A stretch of 64,000 bases of DNA from Microlunatus phosphovorus NM-1 (GCF_000270245.1 NC_015635.1:1116001-1180000); one strand, 5' to 3'; positions 48,212 to 57,163 are shown, counted from the stretch's first letter. Notes: generated from the sequence alone by a model not told the origin. Numbers and translations: made by a program.

Positions 48212-48809
48212 CTCGTTCATCGAGCTGCCACTGGCTGAAGCCCGTGTCGGACACGGTGACTAGAGCCTCCCGGGTCTGGGGAGGTGTCGCGTCAGCGAGT
48301 GGGGCGCGGTCGGAGTGCGGGGGGTCGCGCACGACCGCGCCATCGCTGCGCCCATGTGGTGGGCCTGTTCGCGACGATGACGAGCGTTCACCGGCTACGT
48401 CGTCACTCTTGGCGACGACGAACTCTGTTGAATCGGCTCGCTTCACTCGCGGGCGTGGCTTCGCTCATCGCTCCTCCGCGCGCCGGGCACGTCCTCTTCC
48501 CGCTCACGGACCTGTTTGCCGGGTTGCCCATTCCGACTTCGCACCAGCCGGGTCATCTGCGCACCACGTCGTGTGGCCCGATTCCCACTCCGCACCAACC
48601 GGGTCATCTGCGCACCCCGTGTACGTGGTGCGCGGTCGCATCAGCTGGTGCGAAGTGGGATCTGCGGGCCGGGTGATCTCGGATTCTGGACCCGCACTTC
48701 AGTTCGAGTTGGGCCGTAGAATCGCACCCGGCGACAACGAGGCGCCGCCGATCCACCGCAAGCGGAACGCCGCTGCGCGCTCATCGACCATCGACTAAGG
48801 AAGCCCTGA
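48212..48809. other. 600-bp region without a convincing gene
   Basis: Contains a short palindrome CCGTGTCGGACACGG (48242-48256), Ser/Arg-rich frames that do not look coding, and a repeat array (48541-48680). It could be the body of a small regulatory RNA made from the iron-box promoter, or eroded DNA. Confidence 0.45.
48541..48680. repeat. Repeat array, two direct and one inverted unit, period about 51 bp
   Basis: GCACCAGCCGGGTCATCTGC at 48541 recurs at 48592 as GCACCAACCGGGTCATCTGC. A third unit is inverted: on the minus strand, CACTTCGCACCAGC and GCGCACCACGT appear between about 48610 and 48660. Confidence 0.6.
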
Positions 48810-50084
48810 ATGAGCCTGTCCGATCTCAGTTCCGCCGATCTCGCCGCGTTGCACGGCGAGCTGACCACTGCGTACGACACGCTGGTGGGCAAGGGGCTGA
48901 AGCTCGATCTGACCCGCGGGAAGCCGGCTCCGGCCCAGCTGGATCTGTCCAATGAGCTGCTGAGCCTGCCGGGTGAGGGGGAGTTCAAGGCCGCCGACGG
49001 CACCGATGTCCGCAACTACGGTGGCGGTCAGGGGCTGCCGGAGATCCGCGAGATCTTCGCCGAGCTGCTCAATGTGCCGGTGGCACAGCTGGTGGCCGGC
49101 GACAACGCCAGCCTCTCGATCATGCACGACACCTTGGTCTATTCCCTGCTCAAGGGCACCGTCGACTCCGAGCGGCCCTGGGTGCAGGACGAGATCACCT
49201 TCCTCTGTCCAGTGCCCGGCTATGACCGGCATTTCGCCTTGTGCGAGCAGTACGGCATCGCGATGGAGACCGTCGAGCTCGGATCCGACGGCCCCGATCT
49301 GGAGACGGTCAAGCGGCGGGTCGCCGAGGACCCGAGCGTCCGCGGCATCTGGATCGTGCCGACGTACGCCAACCCGAACGGTGCCGTCTACACCGAAGAG
49401 GTCACCCGCGAGCTGGTCTCGATGCCCGCGGCGGCGCCCGACTTCCGGATCTTCTGGGACAACGCGTACGCGGTCCACCACCTCACCGACCATGAGAACC
49501 CGGCCGTCGACGTGCTGGGCCTGGCCACCGAGGCCGGCAACCCGAACCGGGTGTTCGTGTTCGCCTCCACCTCGAAGATCACCTTCGCCGGAGCTGGGGT
49601 CTCGTTCTTCGCCAGCTCGCCGGCCAATGTCACCTGGTATCTCAAGCACCTCGGCAAGCGGACCATCGGCCCGGACAAGCTGAACCATCTGCGGCACGCC
49701 CGTTATCTGGGCAGCGCCGATGGCGTACGCGCCCTGATGCGCAAGCACCGGGCGATCATCGAGCCGAAGTTCGAGCAGGTGGAGACCATTCTCGAGGAAC
49801 GGCTCGGCAGCTATCAGGTGGCGACGTGGACCCGGCCGGAAGGCGGCTACTTCATCAGCCTGGATGTGCCCGACGGCTGCGCCACTCGGGTGGTCGCGCT
49901 GGCCAAGCAGGCCGGCATCGCCATGACCGGCGCCGGGGCCGCCTTCCCGTACGGCAGGGACCCCCGCGACCGCAACATCCGGATCGCGCCGACCTTCCCC
50001 TCCCCGGACGATGTCGCCGCCGCCATCGAGGGTCTGTGCACCTGCGTGCTACTGGCCGCCGTGGAGCAGCGGACCAGCGCGTGA
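48810..50084 (+). CDS. aspT: Aspartate aminotransferase, AspT/MocR-like subgroup
   Basis: A 424-residue PLP enzyme of the actinobacterial AspT subgroup (aminotransferase with MocR-like fold), which makes aspartate from oxaloacetate and glutamate. Features: LDLTRGKPAPAQLDLS near the N-terminus, YGGGQGLPEIREIFAEL, PTYANPNGAVY, FWDNAYAVHHL with the cofactor Asp and Tyr, and FASTSKITFAGAGVSFFASS with the Schiff-base Lys. ATG 48810 follows AAGGAAG. It is monocistronic. Confidence 0.88.
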   Translation: MSLSDLSSADLAALHGELTTAYDTLVGKGLKLDLTRGKPAPAQLDLSNELLSLPGEGEFKAADGTDVRNYGGGQGLPEIREIFAELLNVPVAQLVAGDNASLSIMHDTLVYSLLKGTVDSERPWVQDEITFLCPVPGYDRHFALCEQYGIAMETVELGSDGPDLETVKRRVAEDPSVRGIWIVPTYANPNGAVYTEEVTRELVSMPAAAPDFRIFWDNAYAVHHLTDHENPAVDVLGLATEAGNPNRVFVFASTSKITFAGAGVSFFASSPANVTWYLKHLGKRTIGPDKLNHLRHARYLGSADGVRALMRKHRAIIEPKFEQVETILEERLGSYQVATWTRPEGGYFISLDVPDGCATRVVALAKQAGIAMTGAGAAFPYGRDPRDRNIRIAPTFPSPDDVAAAIEGLCTCVLLAAVEQRTSA

Positions 50085-50403
50085 CGAAGGGTCGTGGAGT
50101 TAGCCGGTTCGACGCGTCGCGTTAGGAGGGTGGTGTCGAGCGCCGACCTACTGCGCGGCACCCGAGCACGCACCGCGCTGCGTTGTCGTCGTCGCGGATA
50201 GAACCCCGCTATCCGACTCCTCCTCCGCCTTGCGCGGCACGCACCCGGGCACCTGCTCGCTACGGCCGCCGTTCGACACCACCCTCCTGGCCGACTACAC
50301 TCTCGGTCTTGGTGCTGGACACCTAGGATGGTGCGCGCCCTTGATCAGCCGCGGGATTGGCTAGATTGGAGGGTGGACGCACGGTCTAGGGATCCGGCGC
50401 CGA
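50085..50403. other. Intergenic region with a structured 165-bp element
   Basis: About 320 bp before tRNA-Trp. It holds the 50124-50288 element and the promoter region of the tRNA-secE transcript, in which I see no convincing -35/-10 pair. No coding frame. Confidence 0.5.
50124..50288. repeat. 165-bp element with 16-bp inverted ends
   Basis: AGGAGGGTGGTGTCGA (50124-50139) and TCGACACCACCCTCCT (50273-50288) are perfect inverted repeats. Inside, CGGATAG and CTATCCG form a further hairpin around 50210. It may be a miniature inverted-repeat element or a structured RNA. No target-site duplication is obvious. Confidence 0.55.
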
Positions 50404-50476
50404 AGGGCAATAGCTCAACTGGCAGAGCATCGGTCTCCAAAACCGAAGGTTGGGGGTTCAAGTCCCTCTTGCCCTG
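50404..50476 (+). tRNA. tRNA-Trp (CCA)
   Basis: Acceptor AGGGCAA with TTGCCCT, D-arm AGCTCAACTGGCAGAGC, anticodon stem CGGT/ACCG with loop CTCCAAA (anticodon CCA), T-arm GGGGGTTCAAGTCCCTC, discriminator G. It precedes secE, as in other actinobacteria. Confidence 0.95.
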
Positions 50477-50550
50477 CAGATCCGCCCGTCGCGGCGTCGT
50501 CGACGCCCGGCGGGGCGGGTGCAGAACGACCGCAGGAGAAGGGCGACGAC

Positions 50551-51015
50551 GTGGCAGATGGCGACAAGGTGGACCCGGCCGACGAGCCGGACGCCGAAGC
50601 CACCCCGGCTGACGCCGAAGGCGGGGTCGAGCCGACCAACGCCGAGCTGGCCGATCAGATCGGTGAGGCCGAGGACGACGAGTCGGAGGACAGTTCGACG
50701 GAACGCGAGCTGGTCACCGCCGGAAGCGCCGCACGGTCTGCCAGGGAGGCGTCGGAGTCCGGATCGTCTGCGGGGCAGGCCAAGAAGGGCAAGGCCACGC
50801 CGAAGCAGCGGCACGACGCGCCGGCGCAGAAACGGACCGGGCCGATCACCTTCATCCGGCAGTCGATCGACGAATTGCGCAAGGTGGTCTATCCCACCGG
50901 CTCGCAGTTGGGCAACTACTTCGTGGTGGTGCTGATCTTCGTCCTGTTCATCATCGCGTACGTCAGCCTGCTCGACCTGGGCATCGGCGCCGGGATCTTC
51001 CGGATCTTCGCCTAA
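50551..51015 (+). CDS. secE: Preprotein translocase subunit SecE
   Basis: A 154-residue protein. The conserved SecE core is at the C-terminus: [21 protein letters not shown], then one membrane helix [25 protein letters not shown]. It clamps SecY in the Sec channel. The first 90 residues are acidic and low-complexity, a common actinobacterial extension. The GTG start follows GGAGAAGGG. Order tRNA-Trp, secE, nusG, rplK, rplA is the standard one. Confidence 0.95.
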   Translation: MADGDKVDPADEPDAEATPADAEGGVEPTNAELADQIGEAEDDESEDSSTERELVTAGSAARSAREASESGSSAGQAKKGKATPKQRHDAPAQKRTGPITFIRQSIDELRKVVYPTGSQLGNYFVVVLIFVLFIIAYVSLLDLGIGAGIFRIFA

Positions 51016-51052
51016 CCACCTCCTCACACCCCTAGCAACTGGAGAGATACAC

Positions 51053-51955
51053 GTGTCTGAGACCTTTTCGGCCGAACCGCCGCGCCCTGCGGCTGATGAG
51101 TCGGAAGGCTCCGCGACGCCCGAGGTCGATCTCGGCTCGGCCGAGGTGAGCGGTGGCGACGACGACTTCGACATCGATCTCGGCGGCGGCTTCAGCTCCC
51201 GCAGCGACGAGGACGACCTCGACATCAACCTCGACTTCGGCGGCGAGTCCGTCGTGGAGGAGTCCGACGACGACTTCGACATCGATCTCGGTGCCGCCGA
51301 GGCCGAGGAGGAGCCCGAGGACGAGGACGCCGAGGACGGGCCCGACCCCGCCGAGGTGGCGCTGGAGGCCTTCCGCAGCGAGCTGCGGAGCAAGCTCGGC
51401 GACTGGTACGTGGTGCACACCTACTCCGGCATGGAGAACCGGGTGCTGCAGAATCTGGAGAACCGGGTCAGTTCGCTGAACATGGAGGACTACATCTTCG
51501 AGATCGTGGTCCCGACCGAAGAGGTCACCGAGATCCGCAACGGACAGCGTAAGCAGATCCGCCGGACGGTGCTGCCGGGCTACGTGCTGGTACGGATGGA
51601 GCTGACCGACGAGTCCTGGTCGACCGTGCGGCACACGCCGTCGGTGACCGGCTTCGTAGGCCACTCCAACCAGCCGGTGCCGCTGAGCCTGGACGAGGTC
51701 GAGAAGATGCTCGCCCCGGCGGTCATCGCGGCGGCTACCGCCACCTCCGAGGGTCCGACCCGGCGTAAGAAGAAGGTCGAGGTCGCAGACTTCGCCGCCG
51801 GCGACTCCGTGATGGTCGTGGACGGGCCGTTCGCCGGCGTGCACGCCACCATCACCGAGATCAATGCCAATGCCCAGCGGCTCAAGGCGCTGGTCGAGAT
51901 CCTCGGTCGCGAGACCCCGGTCGACCTCACGTTCGCCCAGATCCAGAAGGTCTGA
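51053..51955 (+). CDS. nusG: Transcription antitermination/termination factor NusG
   Basis: A 300-residue NusG. The NGN domain begins [22 protein letters not shown] (about 118), with [30 protein letters not shown]; the KOW domain is at the end ([39 protein letters not shown]). It links RNA polymerase to Rho or the ribosome. The first 115 residues are an acidic extension with three copies of a motif of the form FDIDLG or [12 protein letters not shown] start at 51053 with GGAGAG upstream. Confidence 0.96.
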   Translation: MSETFSAEPPRPAADESEGSATPEVDLGSAEVSGGDDDFDIDLGGGFSSRSDEDDLDINLDFGGESVVEESDDDFDIDLGAAEAEEEPEDEDAEDGPDPAEVALEAFRSELRSKLGDWYVVHTYSGMENRVLQNLENRVSSLNMEDYIFEIVVPTEEVTEIRNGQRKQIRRTVLPGYVLVRMELTDESWSTVRHTPSVTGFVGHSNQPVPLSLDEVEKMLAPAVIAAATATSEGPTRRKKKVEVADFAAGDSVMVVDGPFAGVHATITEINANAQRLKALVEILGRETPVDLTFAQIQKV

Positions 51956-52088
51956 GCGACTGGTCGCTGGCGGTACGGAGCAGGCACCGGCCCGTTTCAC
52001 GTACCATTGACCGGTTGGGCAGCCCAGCCTGACCATCGCACACCCGCCGGAAGCCCGGCGCAAACCCAACAGAAGGACCCAGACAGCA

Positions 52089-52520
52089 ATGCCTCCCAAG
52101 AAGAAGGTCGCCGCCCTCGTCAAGGTGGCGCTGAACGCCGGCGCTGCCACCCCGGCGCCGCCGGTCGGCACGGCGCTCGGCCCGCACGGCGTCAACATCA
52201 TGGAGTTCTGCAAGGCCTACAACGCGGCCACCGAACCCATGCGTGGCAACGTGATCCCGGTCGAGATCACCATCTACGAAGACCGCTCGTTCACCTTCAT
52301 CACCAAGACCCCGCCGGCCGCCGAGCTGATCAAGAAGGCCGCCGGGATCCAGAAGGGCTCCGGCGTCCCGCATCGTGACAAGGTCGGCAAGATCAGCCGC
52401 GACCAGGTCCGCGACATCGCCACCACCAAGCTGCCCGACCTGAACGCCAACGACGTCGACGCCGCCATGAAGATCGTCGAGGGCACCGCCCGCTCCATGG
52501 GAGTCACGGTCGCGGAGTAG
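52089..52520 (+). CDS. rplK: 50S ribosomal protein L11
   Basis: A 143-residue L11. [35 protein letters not shown] and [25 protein letters not shown] are typical; the C-terminal domain binds the GTPase centre RNA of 23S rRNA. Preceded by GAAGGACC. It is followed by a 300-bp gap before rplA, longer than usual. Confidence 0.97.
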   Translation: MPPKKKVAALVKVALNAGAATPAPPVGTALGPHGVNIMEFCKAYNAATEPMRGNVIPVEITIYEDRSFTFITKTPPAAELIKKAAGIQKGSGVPHRDKVGKISRDQVRDIATTKLPDLNANDVDAAMKIVEGTARSMGVTVAE

Positions 52521-52823
52521 TTGGCTTGGTCAGACATGGTGGTGACCGTGGATTCGTAACGTGACCCCTGTGTTTGATTGCTCGCTACCGCTCGCTGCGA
52601 TTTTCGCTTCTACCCGCCGATTTCGTCGCGTTTGGTGAAACGAAAAGCGTGTTTCACCAAGCCGCTCCTCAACTCGGCGGCGCGAAAATCGGCGGTGGCC
52701 GGGTCCAAGAAGCGGTGGTGGAGTCTAGAGAGACTCGCACCCACTACAACTGAATAGTCATCTCAACTCACCTGGGAGGGCATGCGTTGCCCGTTGAACC
52801 AGAACTGGTGAAAGGAACCAGAC
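52521..52823. other. Structured rplK-rplA intergenic region
   Basis: About 300 bp with nested and competing hairpins (52598-52695), a small hairpin GAGTCT/AGACTC (52721-52736), and near rplA the hairpin GGGCA/TGCCC. These may form the rplA leader. Confidence 0.55.
52598..52695. ncRNA. Nested hairpin with loop GAAAAGCGT (copy 2), possible mRNA leader
   Basis: Outer stem CGATTTTCGC (52598-52607) with GCGAAAATCG (52682-52691); middle stem CCGCCGA with TCGGCGG; inner stem TTGGTGAAAC (52632-52641) with GTTTCACCAA (52651-52660) around GAAAAGCGT. An alternative stem CCGCCGATTT (52614-52623) with AAATCGGCGG (52686-52695) competes for the same bases. Confidence 0.45.
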
Positions 52824-53525
52824 ATGAAGCGCAGCAAGAACTACCGGGCCGCAGAGGCGACCATCGACGGGACATTGCTCTACTCGCCGGTCGAGGCACT
52901 GACGCTGGCCAAGAGCAACACGAAGGCCAAGTTCGACGAGACCGTCGACGTGTCCTTCCGCCTGGGCGTCGACCCGCGCAAGGCGGACCAGATGGTCCGC
53001 GGCACGGTCAACCTCCCCAACGGCACCGGCAAGACGGCACGGGTCCTCGTCTTCGCCACCGGTGACCGCGCGGAGGCCGCCAAGGCAGCCGGCGCCGACG
53101 AGGTCGGCTCGGACGAGCTGATCACCAAGGTGCTCGGCGGCTACCTCGATTTCGACGCGGTCGTCGCCACCCCCGACCTGATGGGCAAGGTCGGTCGGCT
53201 TGGCCGGGTGCTCGGTCCGCGTGGCCTGATGCCGAACCCGAAGACCGGCACCGTGACCGTCGACGTGGCCAAGGCCGTGTCCGACATCAAGGGCGGCAAG
53301 ATCGAGTTCCGGGTCGACCGGCACGCCAACCTGCATTTCATCGTGGGCAAGGCGTCCTTCTCGACCGAGCAGCTCGCACAGAACTACTTCGCCGCGCTGG
53401 ACGAGGTGCTGCGGCTCAAGCCGAGTGCCTCGAAGGGTCGCTATCTGAAGAAGGCCACCATCTCCACCACGATGGGGCCGGGCATCCCCGTCGACACCAA
53501 CAAGACCAAGCCTGACGCCGAGTGA
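52824..53525 (+). CDS. rplA: 50S ribosomal protein L1
   Basis: A 233-residue L1. [64 protein letters not shown] and the closing [17 protein letters not shown] are diagnostic. It binds the L1 stalk of 23S rRNA and often represses its own operon by binding the mRNA. Start ATG 52824 has GAAAGGAACC upstream. The unusual leader ahead of it fits with local regulation. Confidence 0.97.
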   Translation: MKRSKNYRAAEATIDGTLLYSPVEALTLAKSNTKAKFDETVDVSFRLGVDPRKADQMVRGTVNLPNGTGKTARVLVFATGDRAEAAKAAGADEVGSDELITKVLGGYLDFDAVVATPDLMGKVGRLGRVLGPRGLMPNPKTGTVTVDVAKAVSDIKGGKIEFRVDRHANLHFIVGKASFSTEQLAQNYFAALDEVLRLKPSASKGRYLKKATISTTMGPGIPVDTNKTKPDAE

Positions 53526-53581
53526 TCGCGGTCGGCCGGCTCCTGTGATCTGACCCCACCCCGTAGACTCCGGATTCGTCC

Positions 53582-54394
53582 ATGCTCGTCGTGAGCTGGG
53601 TCGCCGCCTTCGTGGCGTGCCTCTCCTACGGGGTGGCGACGGTTCTGCAGTCCGTCGGCGCCCGACGGGCTGCCAGTGCTGCTGGGGTCAGCGGGGTGCT
53701 CGGGATCTTCGCGCAGCTGCCGTACCTGGCCGGTCTGGTCCTCGACACCCTCGGATTCGTCGGCAGCGTGGTTGCCCTGCGACAGCTGCCGCTGTTCCTG
53801 GTCGAGGCGATCATCGCCGCCAGCGTGGGCGTCACTGCAGTGGGCGCGGCGCTGCGCGGGGAGCATCTGGCCCGGCGGGACTGGGGCGCGCTCGGCGTCC
53901 TCGTCACCGGCCTGGTGTTGCTCAGTCTCAGCGCGAGCCCGGCGGCGGCCGCCGCCACCTCGCGCTCTCAGGACTGGCTGATCCTCGGCCTGGTCCTGGT
54001 GCCCCTGACGATCGGGCTGCTGGGATTCAAGCTGACTGGACGCGCCTCGGTGGCGTTGCTGTCCATCGCCGCCGGACTGGGGTTCAGCGGGGTGGCGACA
54101 TCCGCCCGCGCGATGAGCTCGGATCCGATCAGCCTCGAGCTGCTGACCAACCCGCTGCTGTGGGCGATCCTCGCGTACGGACCGCTCGGCATCGCCTTGT
54201 TCGCGGTCGCCCTACAGCGTGGCAAGGCCACGGTGGTGGCGGCGACCACGTTCGTCATCCAAGTGGTCGTTCCGTCGACCATCGGTCTGCTGTTGTTCGG
54301 TGACGGTATCGCGCAGGGCCGTACGCTGGTCGCCGCGGCCGGCTTCCTCTGCGCCATCGGCGGCACGATCGCGCTCAGCCGATTCGCCGAGTAG
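53582..54394 (+). CDS. DMT-like membrane transporter
   Basis: A 270-residue protein with nine predicted helices and little else. Helix 1 is VVSWVAAFVACLSYGVATVLQS; LRQLPLFLVEAIIAASVGVTAV and the late VALQRGKATVVAATTFVIQVVVPSTIGLLLFGD resemble drug/metabolite transporters of the EamA/NIPA type. The substrate is unknown. It starts 56 bp after rplA but need not be cotranscribed. It converges with the GNAT gene, 9 bp apart. Confidence 0.7.
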   Translation: MLVVSWVAAFVACLSYGVATVLQSVGARRAASAAGVSGVLGIFAQLPYLAGLVLDTLGFVGSVVALRQLPLFLVEAIIAASVGVTAVGAALRGEHLARRDWGALGVLVTGLVLLSLSASPAAAAATSRSQDWLILGLVLVPLTIGLLGFKLTGRASVALLSIAAGLGFSGVATSARAMSSDPISLELLTNPLLWAILAYGPLGIALFAVALQRGKATVVAATTFVIQVVVPSTIGLLLFGDGIAQGRTLVAAAGFLCAIGGTIALSRFAE

Positions 54395-54403
54395 CCACTT
54401 CGG

Positions 54404-54919
54404 TCAGCGAGCAGCCAGCTGGGCCAGGGCCTCGTCGGTGAGCCGGTACCTCGTCCACTCGTCCATGGCGACGGCCCCGAGACTGCGATAGAACTCGATC
54501 GACGGAGTGTTCCAGTTCAGCACCGACCACTCCACCCGGGTATGGCCGCGGTTCACCGCGATCGTGGCCAGGGACGACAGCAGCGCGGTGCCCAGCCCGC
54601 TGCCACGCTGCTCGGGTCGGACGTACAGGTCCTCCAGATAGATCCCGTGGACGCCATCCCAGGTGGAGTAGCTGAGAAAGTAGAGGGCGAACCCGACGAC
54701 CTGTCCGTCGACCTCGGCGACCAGGGCGTACGCGGCGGGGGTCGGGCCGAAGAGCGCGGCCCGGAGCTGGTCTGGGGTCGCCTTGACCTCATCGCGGGCC
54801 CGCTCGTACGTGGCCAGGTCGCAGATCAGGTCATGAATGGTGGCGACATCGTCGACCTCGGCGGGCCGGATTCCAGGGGGCAGCTCGGACTCGATCACGG
54901 GCTGGAGCCTAGTGCTCAC
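54404..54919 (-). CDS. GNAT family N-acetyltransferase
   Basis: A 171-residue acetyltransferase. IRPAEVDDVATIHDLICDLATYER opens the fold; the acetyl-CoA loop is in LEDLYVRPEQRGSGLGTALLSSL (R-x-x-G-x-G/A); VEWSVLNWNTPSIEFYRSLGA is the late motif. The pattern ATYERARDEV with YSTWDGVHGIYLEDLYV is typical of the diamine/thialysine acetyltransferase branch, but the substrate is not fixed. The GTG start is at 54919. Confidence 0.87.
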   Translation of the reverse strand: MSTRLQPVIESELPPGIRPAEVDDVATIHDLICDLATYERARDEVKATPDQLRAALFGPTPAAYALVAEVDGQVVGFALYFLSYSTWDGVHGIYLEDLYVRPEQRGSGLGTALLSSLATIAVNRGHTRVEWSVLNWNTPSIEFYRSLGAVAMDEWTRYRLTDEALAQLAAR

Positions 54920-54952
54920 CGGCGGAAGCGCTGGTTCACCTTCTCGTGAGCG

Positions 54953-55005
54953 TGTGAGCGTCGCTCCGGCTCACAAGAAGGGGGACGGCCGGAGCGACGC
55001 TCACA
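54953..55005. terminator. 18-bp perfect hairpin downstream of the NlpC/P60 gene
   Basis: TGTGAGCGTCGCTCCGGC (54953-54970) pairs perfectly with 54988-55005 across a 17-base loop. It lies about 50 bases beyond the NlpC/P60 stop codon. No T-run follows. Confidence 0.65.
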
Positions 55006-55053
55006 CTCGGGTGTACGGCTGATGGGGGGCATGCCGCAGACCCGGTCTTTCGG

Positions 55054-55611
55054 TCAGCCCGGGCGGCGGGCTCCCGCGTACGGCATGTACTTCATCTTGA
55101 TGTAGGCCACGGGCTTGCCGGGCCGTGAGGCGTGGATGACCTTGCCCTTGCCGGCGTAGATGCCGACGTGGGATTTGCCGGAGTAGAAGAAGACGAGGTC
55201 GCCCTTCTTGAGCTTGGACTTCTTCACCTTCTTGCCGAAGCGCGACTGAGCCTGGGAGGTCCGAGGGATCTTCTTGCCTGCGGACTTCCAGGCGCCGCGG
55301 GTCAGACCCGAACAGTCCCAGGCATCCGGGCCGGTGCCGCCGTAACGGTAGCGATCACCCAGCTGCTTCTTGGCGAAGGCCAACGCCTTGGCGCCCTTCG
55401 ACTTCTTCTTCTTTTTCTTCTTGACAAGGCTGACCTGGGCGGCGGTGACCGAGCCGACCAGCTGCGGGCTGGCGCCGCTCTGAGGCAGAGCGGAGATCGG
55501 TGCGGCGGGCTTCGTGACATCGGCCCGGGCAGGCAGCTCGGTGCCGGCGAAAGCCGAGAACGCCAGCGCGAACACGGCAGTGCCAGCGGCGACCCGCTTG
55601 ACGATGGTCAT
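55054..55611 (-). CDS. NlpC/P60 family cell-wall peptidase
   Basis: A 185-residue exported protein. A signal peptide (VKRVAAGTAVFALAFSAFAGTELPARA, about 1-30) is followed by a linker containing seven Lys in a row and a C-terminal NlpC/P60 domain. The nucleophile is Cys100 in WDCSGLTRG; His is in KSHVGIYAG and HASRPG. Such enzymes cut peptide cross-links in peptidoglycan. The ATG at 55611 has GGGGAGA upstream. The polybasic segment may bind teichoic acid or nucleic acid. Confidence 0.9.
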   Translation of the reverse strand: MTIVKRVAAGTAVFALAFSAFAGTELPARADVTKPAAPISALPQSGASPQLVGSVTAAQVSLVKKKKKKKSKGAKALAFAKKQLGDRYRYGGTGPDAWDCSGLTRGAWKSAGKKIPRTSQAQSRFGKKVKKSKLKKGDLVFFYSGKSHVGIYAGKGKVIHASRPGKPVAYIKMKYMPYAGARRPG

Positions 55612-55772
55612 GAACGCATCTCCCCTTGGTATCGGTGACAGGCTGAGGGAAGGCGTCATCACCACCCCGTCGGCGCTCGCACGTTACCAAACCGAGATAT
55701 TCTGTGCCAACCGTCAGATTTCCCTCCGTTTCTTCGAGATCTGTACGTGACCTTGGCCTGTGGGTTGGCGAT

Positions 55773-55802
55773 TTGGGCTCGCAGCGTCTGGTCGCGTACG
55801 AT
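55773..55802 (+). promoter_or_regulatory. Promoter of rplJ-rplL
   Basis: TTGGGC (55773-55778), 18 bases, TACGAT (55797-55802). Transcription would begin just ahead of the probable L10 leader. Confidence 0.5.
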
Positions 55803-55805
55803 GTT

Positions 55806-55885
55806 GGACGCCGAAGACCGCTGGTTGACTCGAGCCTGGCTCGATCCGAAGACTCCCGAATATCGGGGTGGCCCGCGCAGGTGAA
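55806..55885 (+). ncRNA. Probable L10 leader RNA
   Basis: The order of GCCGAAGACCGCTGG, hairpin TCGAGCC-T-GGCTCGA, CCGAAGACT, hairpin CCCGA-ATA-TCGGG and GCCCGCGCAGGTG resembles the actinobacterial L10 leader, to which the L10-(L7/L12)4 complex binds to repress rplJ-rplL. It ends about 180 bases before rplJ. Confidence 0.6.
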
Positions 55886-56068
55886 CATGATCGTCCTCGA
55901 CGATGTGCGACGCTCCCGACAGGGGCCGAAGCCGTACCCGTCGATGTCGCCCCGTGTGCCTGCGCACCGGGGCCGTTCTGTTCTCTGGGCCCTTCACTTT
56001 CGACCGGTGGGACGCGGAAGCGCTACGCCCGTAGTGCGTCAGAAGTCGGAACGTTGTGGAGGACACGT

Positions 56069-56728
56069 ATGGCGAGGCCGGACAAGGCAGCCGCGGTCGC
56101 CGAGCTGGCGGAGAAGTTCACCAGCTCGCAGGGCGCTGTGCTGACCGAGTACCGCGGACTCTCCGTGAAGGCGCTGAAGGAGCTTCGGCGCAATCTCGGA
56201 GACGATGCCACCTACGCCGTGTCGAAGAACACGCTGACCACGATCGCGGCCCAGCAGGCCGGTGTCGAGGGCGTCGAGGATCTCCTCGTCGGCCCGACGG
56301 CGATCGCCTTCATCGACGGCGACCCGGTCGTCGTCGCGAAGGGACTGCGTGACTTCGCCAAGGCCAATCCGCTTCTGGTGATCAAGGGTGGCGTACTCGA
56401 GGGCAAGGCCCTCAGCGCCGACGAGGTGAAGAAGCTGGCCGATCTGGAGTCCCGCGAGGTGCTCCTGGCCAAGGTCGCTGGCGGCATGCAGGGTGTCCTG
56501 CAGCAGGCCATCTCGCTCGTCTCCGCCCCGCTGTCCCAGGCCGCGCGTCTCATCGCGGCACTGGAGAAGGCAGCCGGGGAGAACCCGTCGCTCATCGCCG
56601 GTGCAGGTGCACCTGCCGAGCAGACCCAGGAGCCGACCAACGAGGAACTCGCCGCCCAGGCGAGCGAATCAGCAGCACCCGCTGCAGAACCCACCACCGA
56701 GGCGGCCGACGCCGCCGCGGACCAGTGA
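56069..56728 (+). CDS. rplJ: 50S ribosomal protein L10
   Basis: A 219-residue L10, the base of the L7/L12 stalk. [34 protein letters not shown] and the [15 protein letters not shown] and [18 protein letters not shown] stretches are typical. The last 45 residues form an Ala/Glu-rich tail longer than average. The ATG at 56069 follows GGAGGACAC. It is 42 bp from rplL in the same operon. Confidence 0.97.
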   Translation: MARPDKAAAVAELAEKFTSSQGAVLTEYRGLSVKALKELRRNLGDDATYAVSKNTLTTIAAQQAGVEGVEDLLVGPTAIAFIDGDPVVVAKGLRDFAKANPLLVIKGGVLEGKALSADEVKKLADLESREVLLAKVAGGMQGVLQQAISLVSAPLSQAARLIAALEKAAGENPSLIAGAGAPAEQTQEPTNEELAAQASESAAPAAEPTTEAADAAADQ

Positions 56729-56770
56729 TCCGCAGCACCGCTGCAGAACAGAACGAAAGGAACGCCAATC

Positions 56771-57163
56771 ATGGCGAAGCTCAGCACTGACGAGCTCCTG
56801 GACGCCTTCAAGGAGCTGACGCTGATCGAGCTCAGCGAGTTCGTGAAGCAGTTCGAGGAGACCTTCGGCGTCACCGCCGCCGCTCCGGTGGCCGTGGCCG
56901 CCGCTGCCCCCGCCGCCGGCGGTGGCGATGACGCCCCGGCCGAGGAGGAGAGCGACGAGGTCGACGTCATCCTCGAGTCCATCGGTGACAAGAAGATCCA
57001 GGTCATCAAGGAGGTGCGCTCGCTCACCAGCCTGGGCCTGAAGGAGGCCAAGGAGCTGGTGGAGGCCGCCCCCAAGGCCGTCCTGGAGAAGGTCACCAAG
57101 GAGGCCGCTGCCAAGGCCAAGGAGGCCCTCGAGGGCGCCGGCGCCACGGTGGCCGTCAAGTAA
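56771..57163 (+). CDS. rplL: 50S ribosomal protein L7/L12
   Basis: A 130-residue L7/L12. The N-terminal dimerisation domain ([20 protein letters not shown]), Ala/Gly hinge and C-terminal factor-binding domain ([40 protein letters not shown]) are complete. It recruits translation factors. AGAACGAAAGGAACG lies upstream. A strong terminator follows the gene; rpoB, usually next, is not here and an ABC operon intervenes. Confidence 0.98.
   Translation: MAKLSTDELLDAFKELTLIELSEFVKQFEETFGVTAAAPVAVAAAAPAAGGGDDAPAEEESDEVDVILESIGDKKIQVIKEVRSLTSLGLKEAKELVEAAPKAVLEKVTKEAAAKAKEALEGAGATVAVK

Noticed and set aside
48244-48798. 184-codon frame downstream of the iron-box promoter
   Set aside because: It crosses the repeat array and is Ser/Arg/Ala-rich without any motif; it lacks a good ribosome-binding site. 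A non-coding transcript is considered more likely.
55612-55760. c-di-AMP (ydaO) riboswitch upstream of the NlpC/P60 gene
   Set aside because: Such switches are common ahead of these genes in actinobacteria, but the space is short and I could not recognise the conserved core in it.
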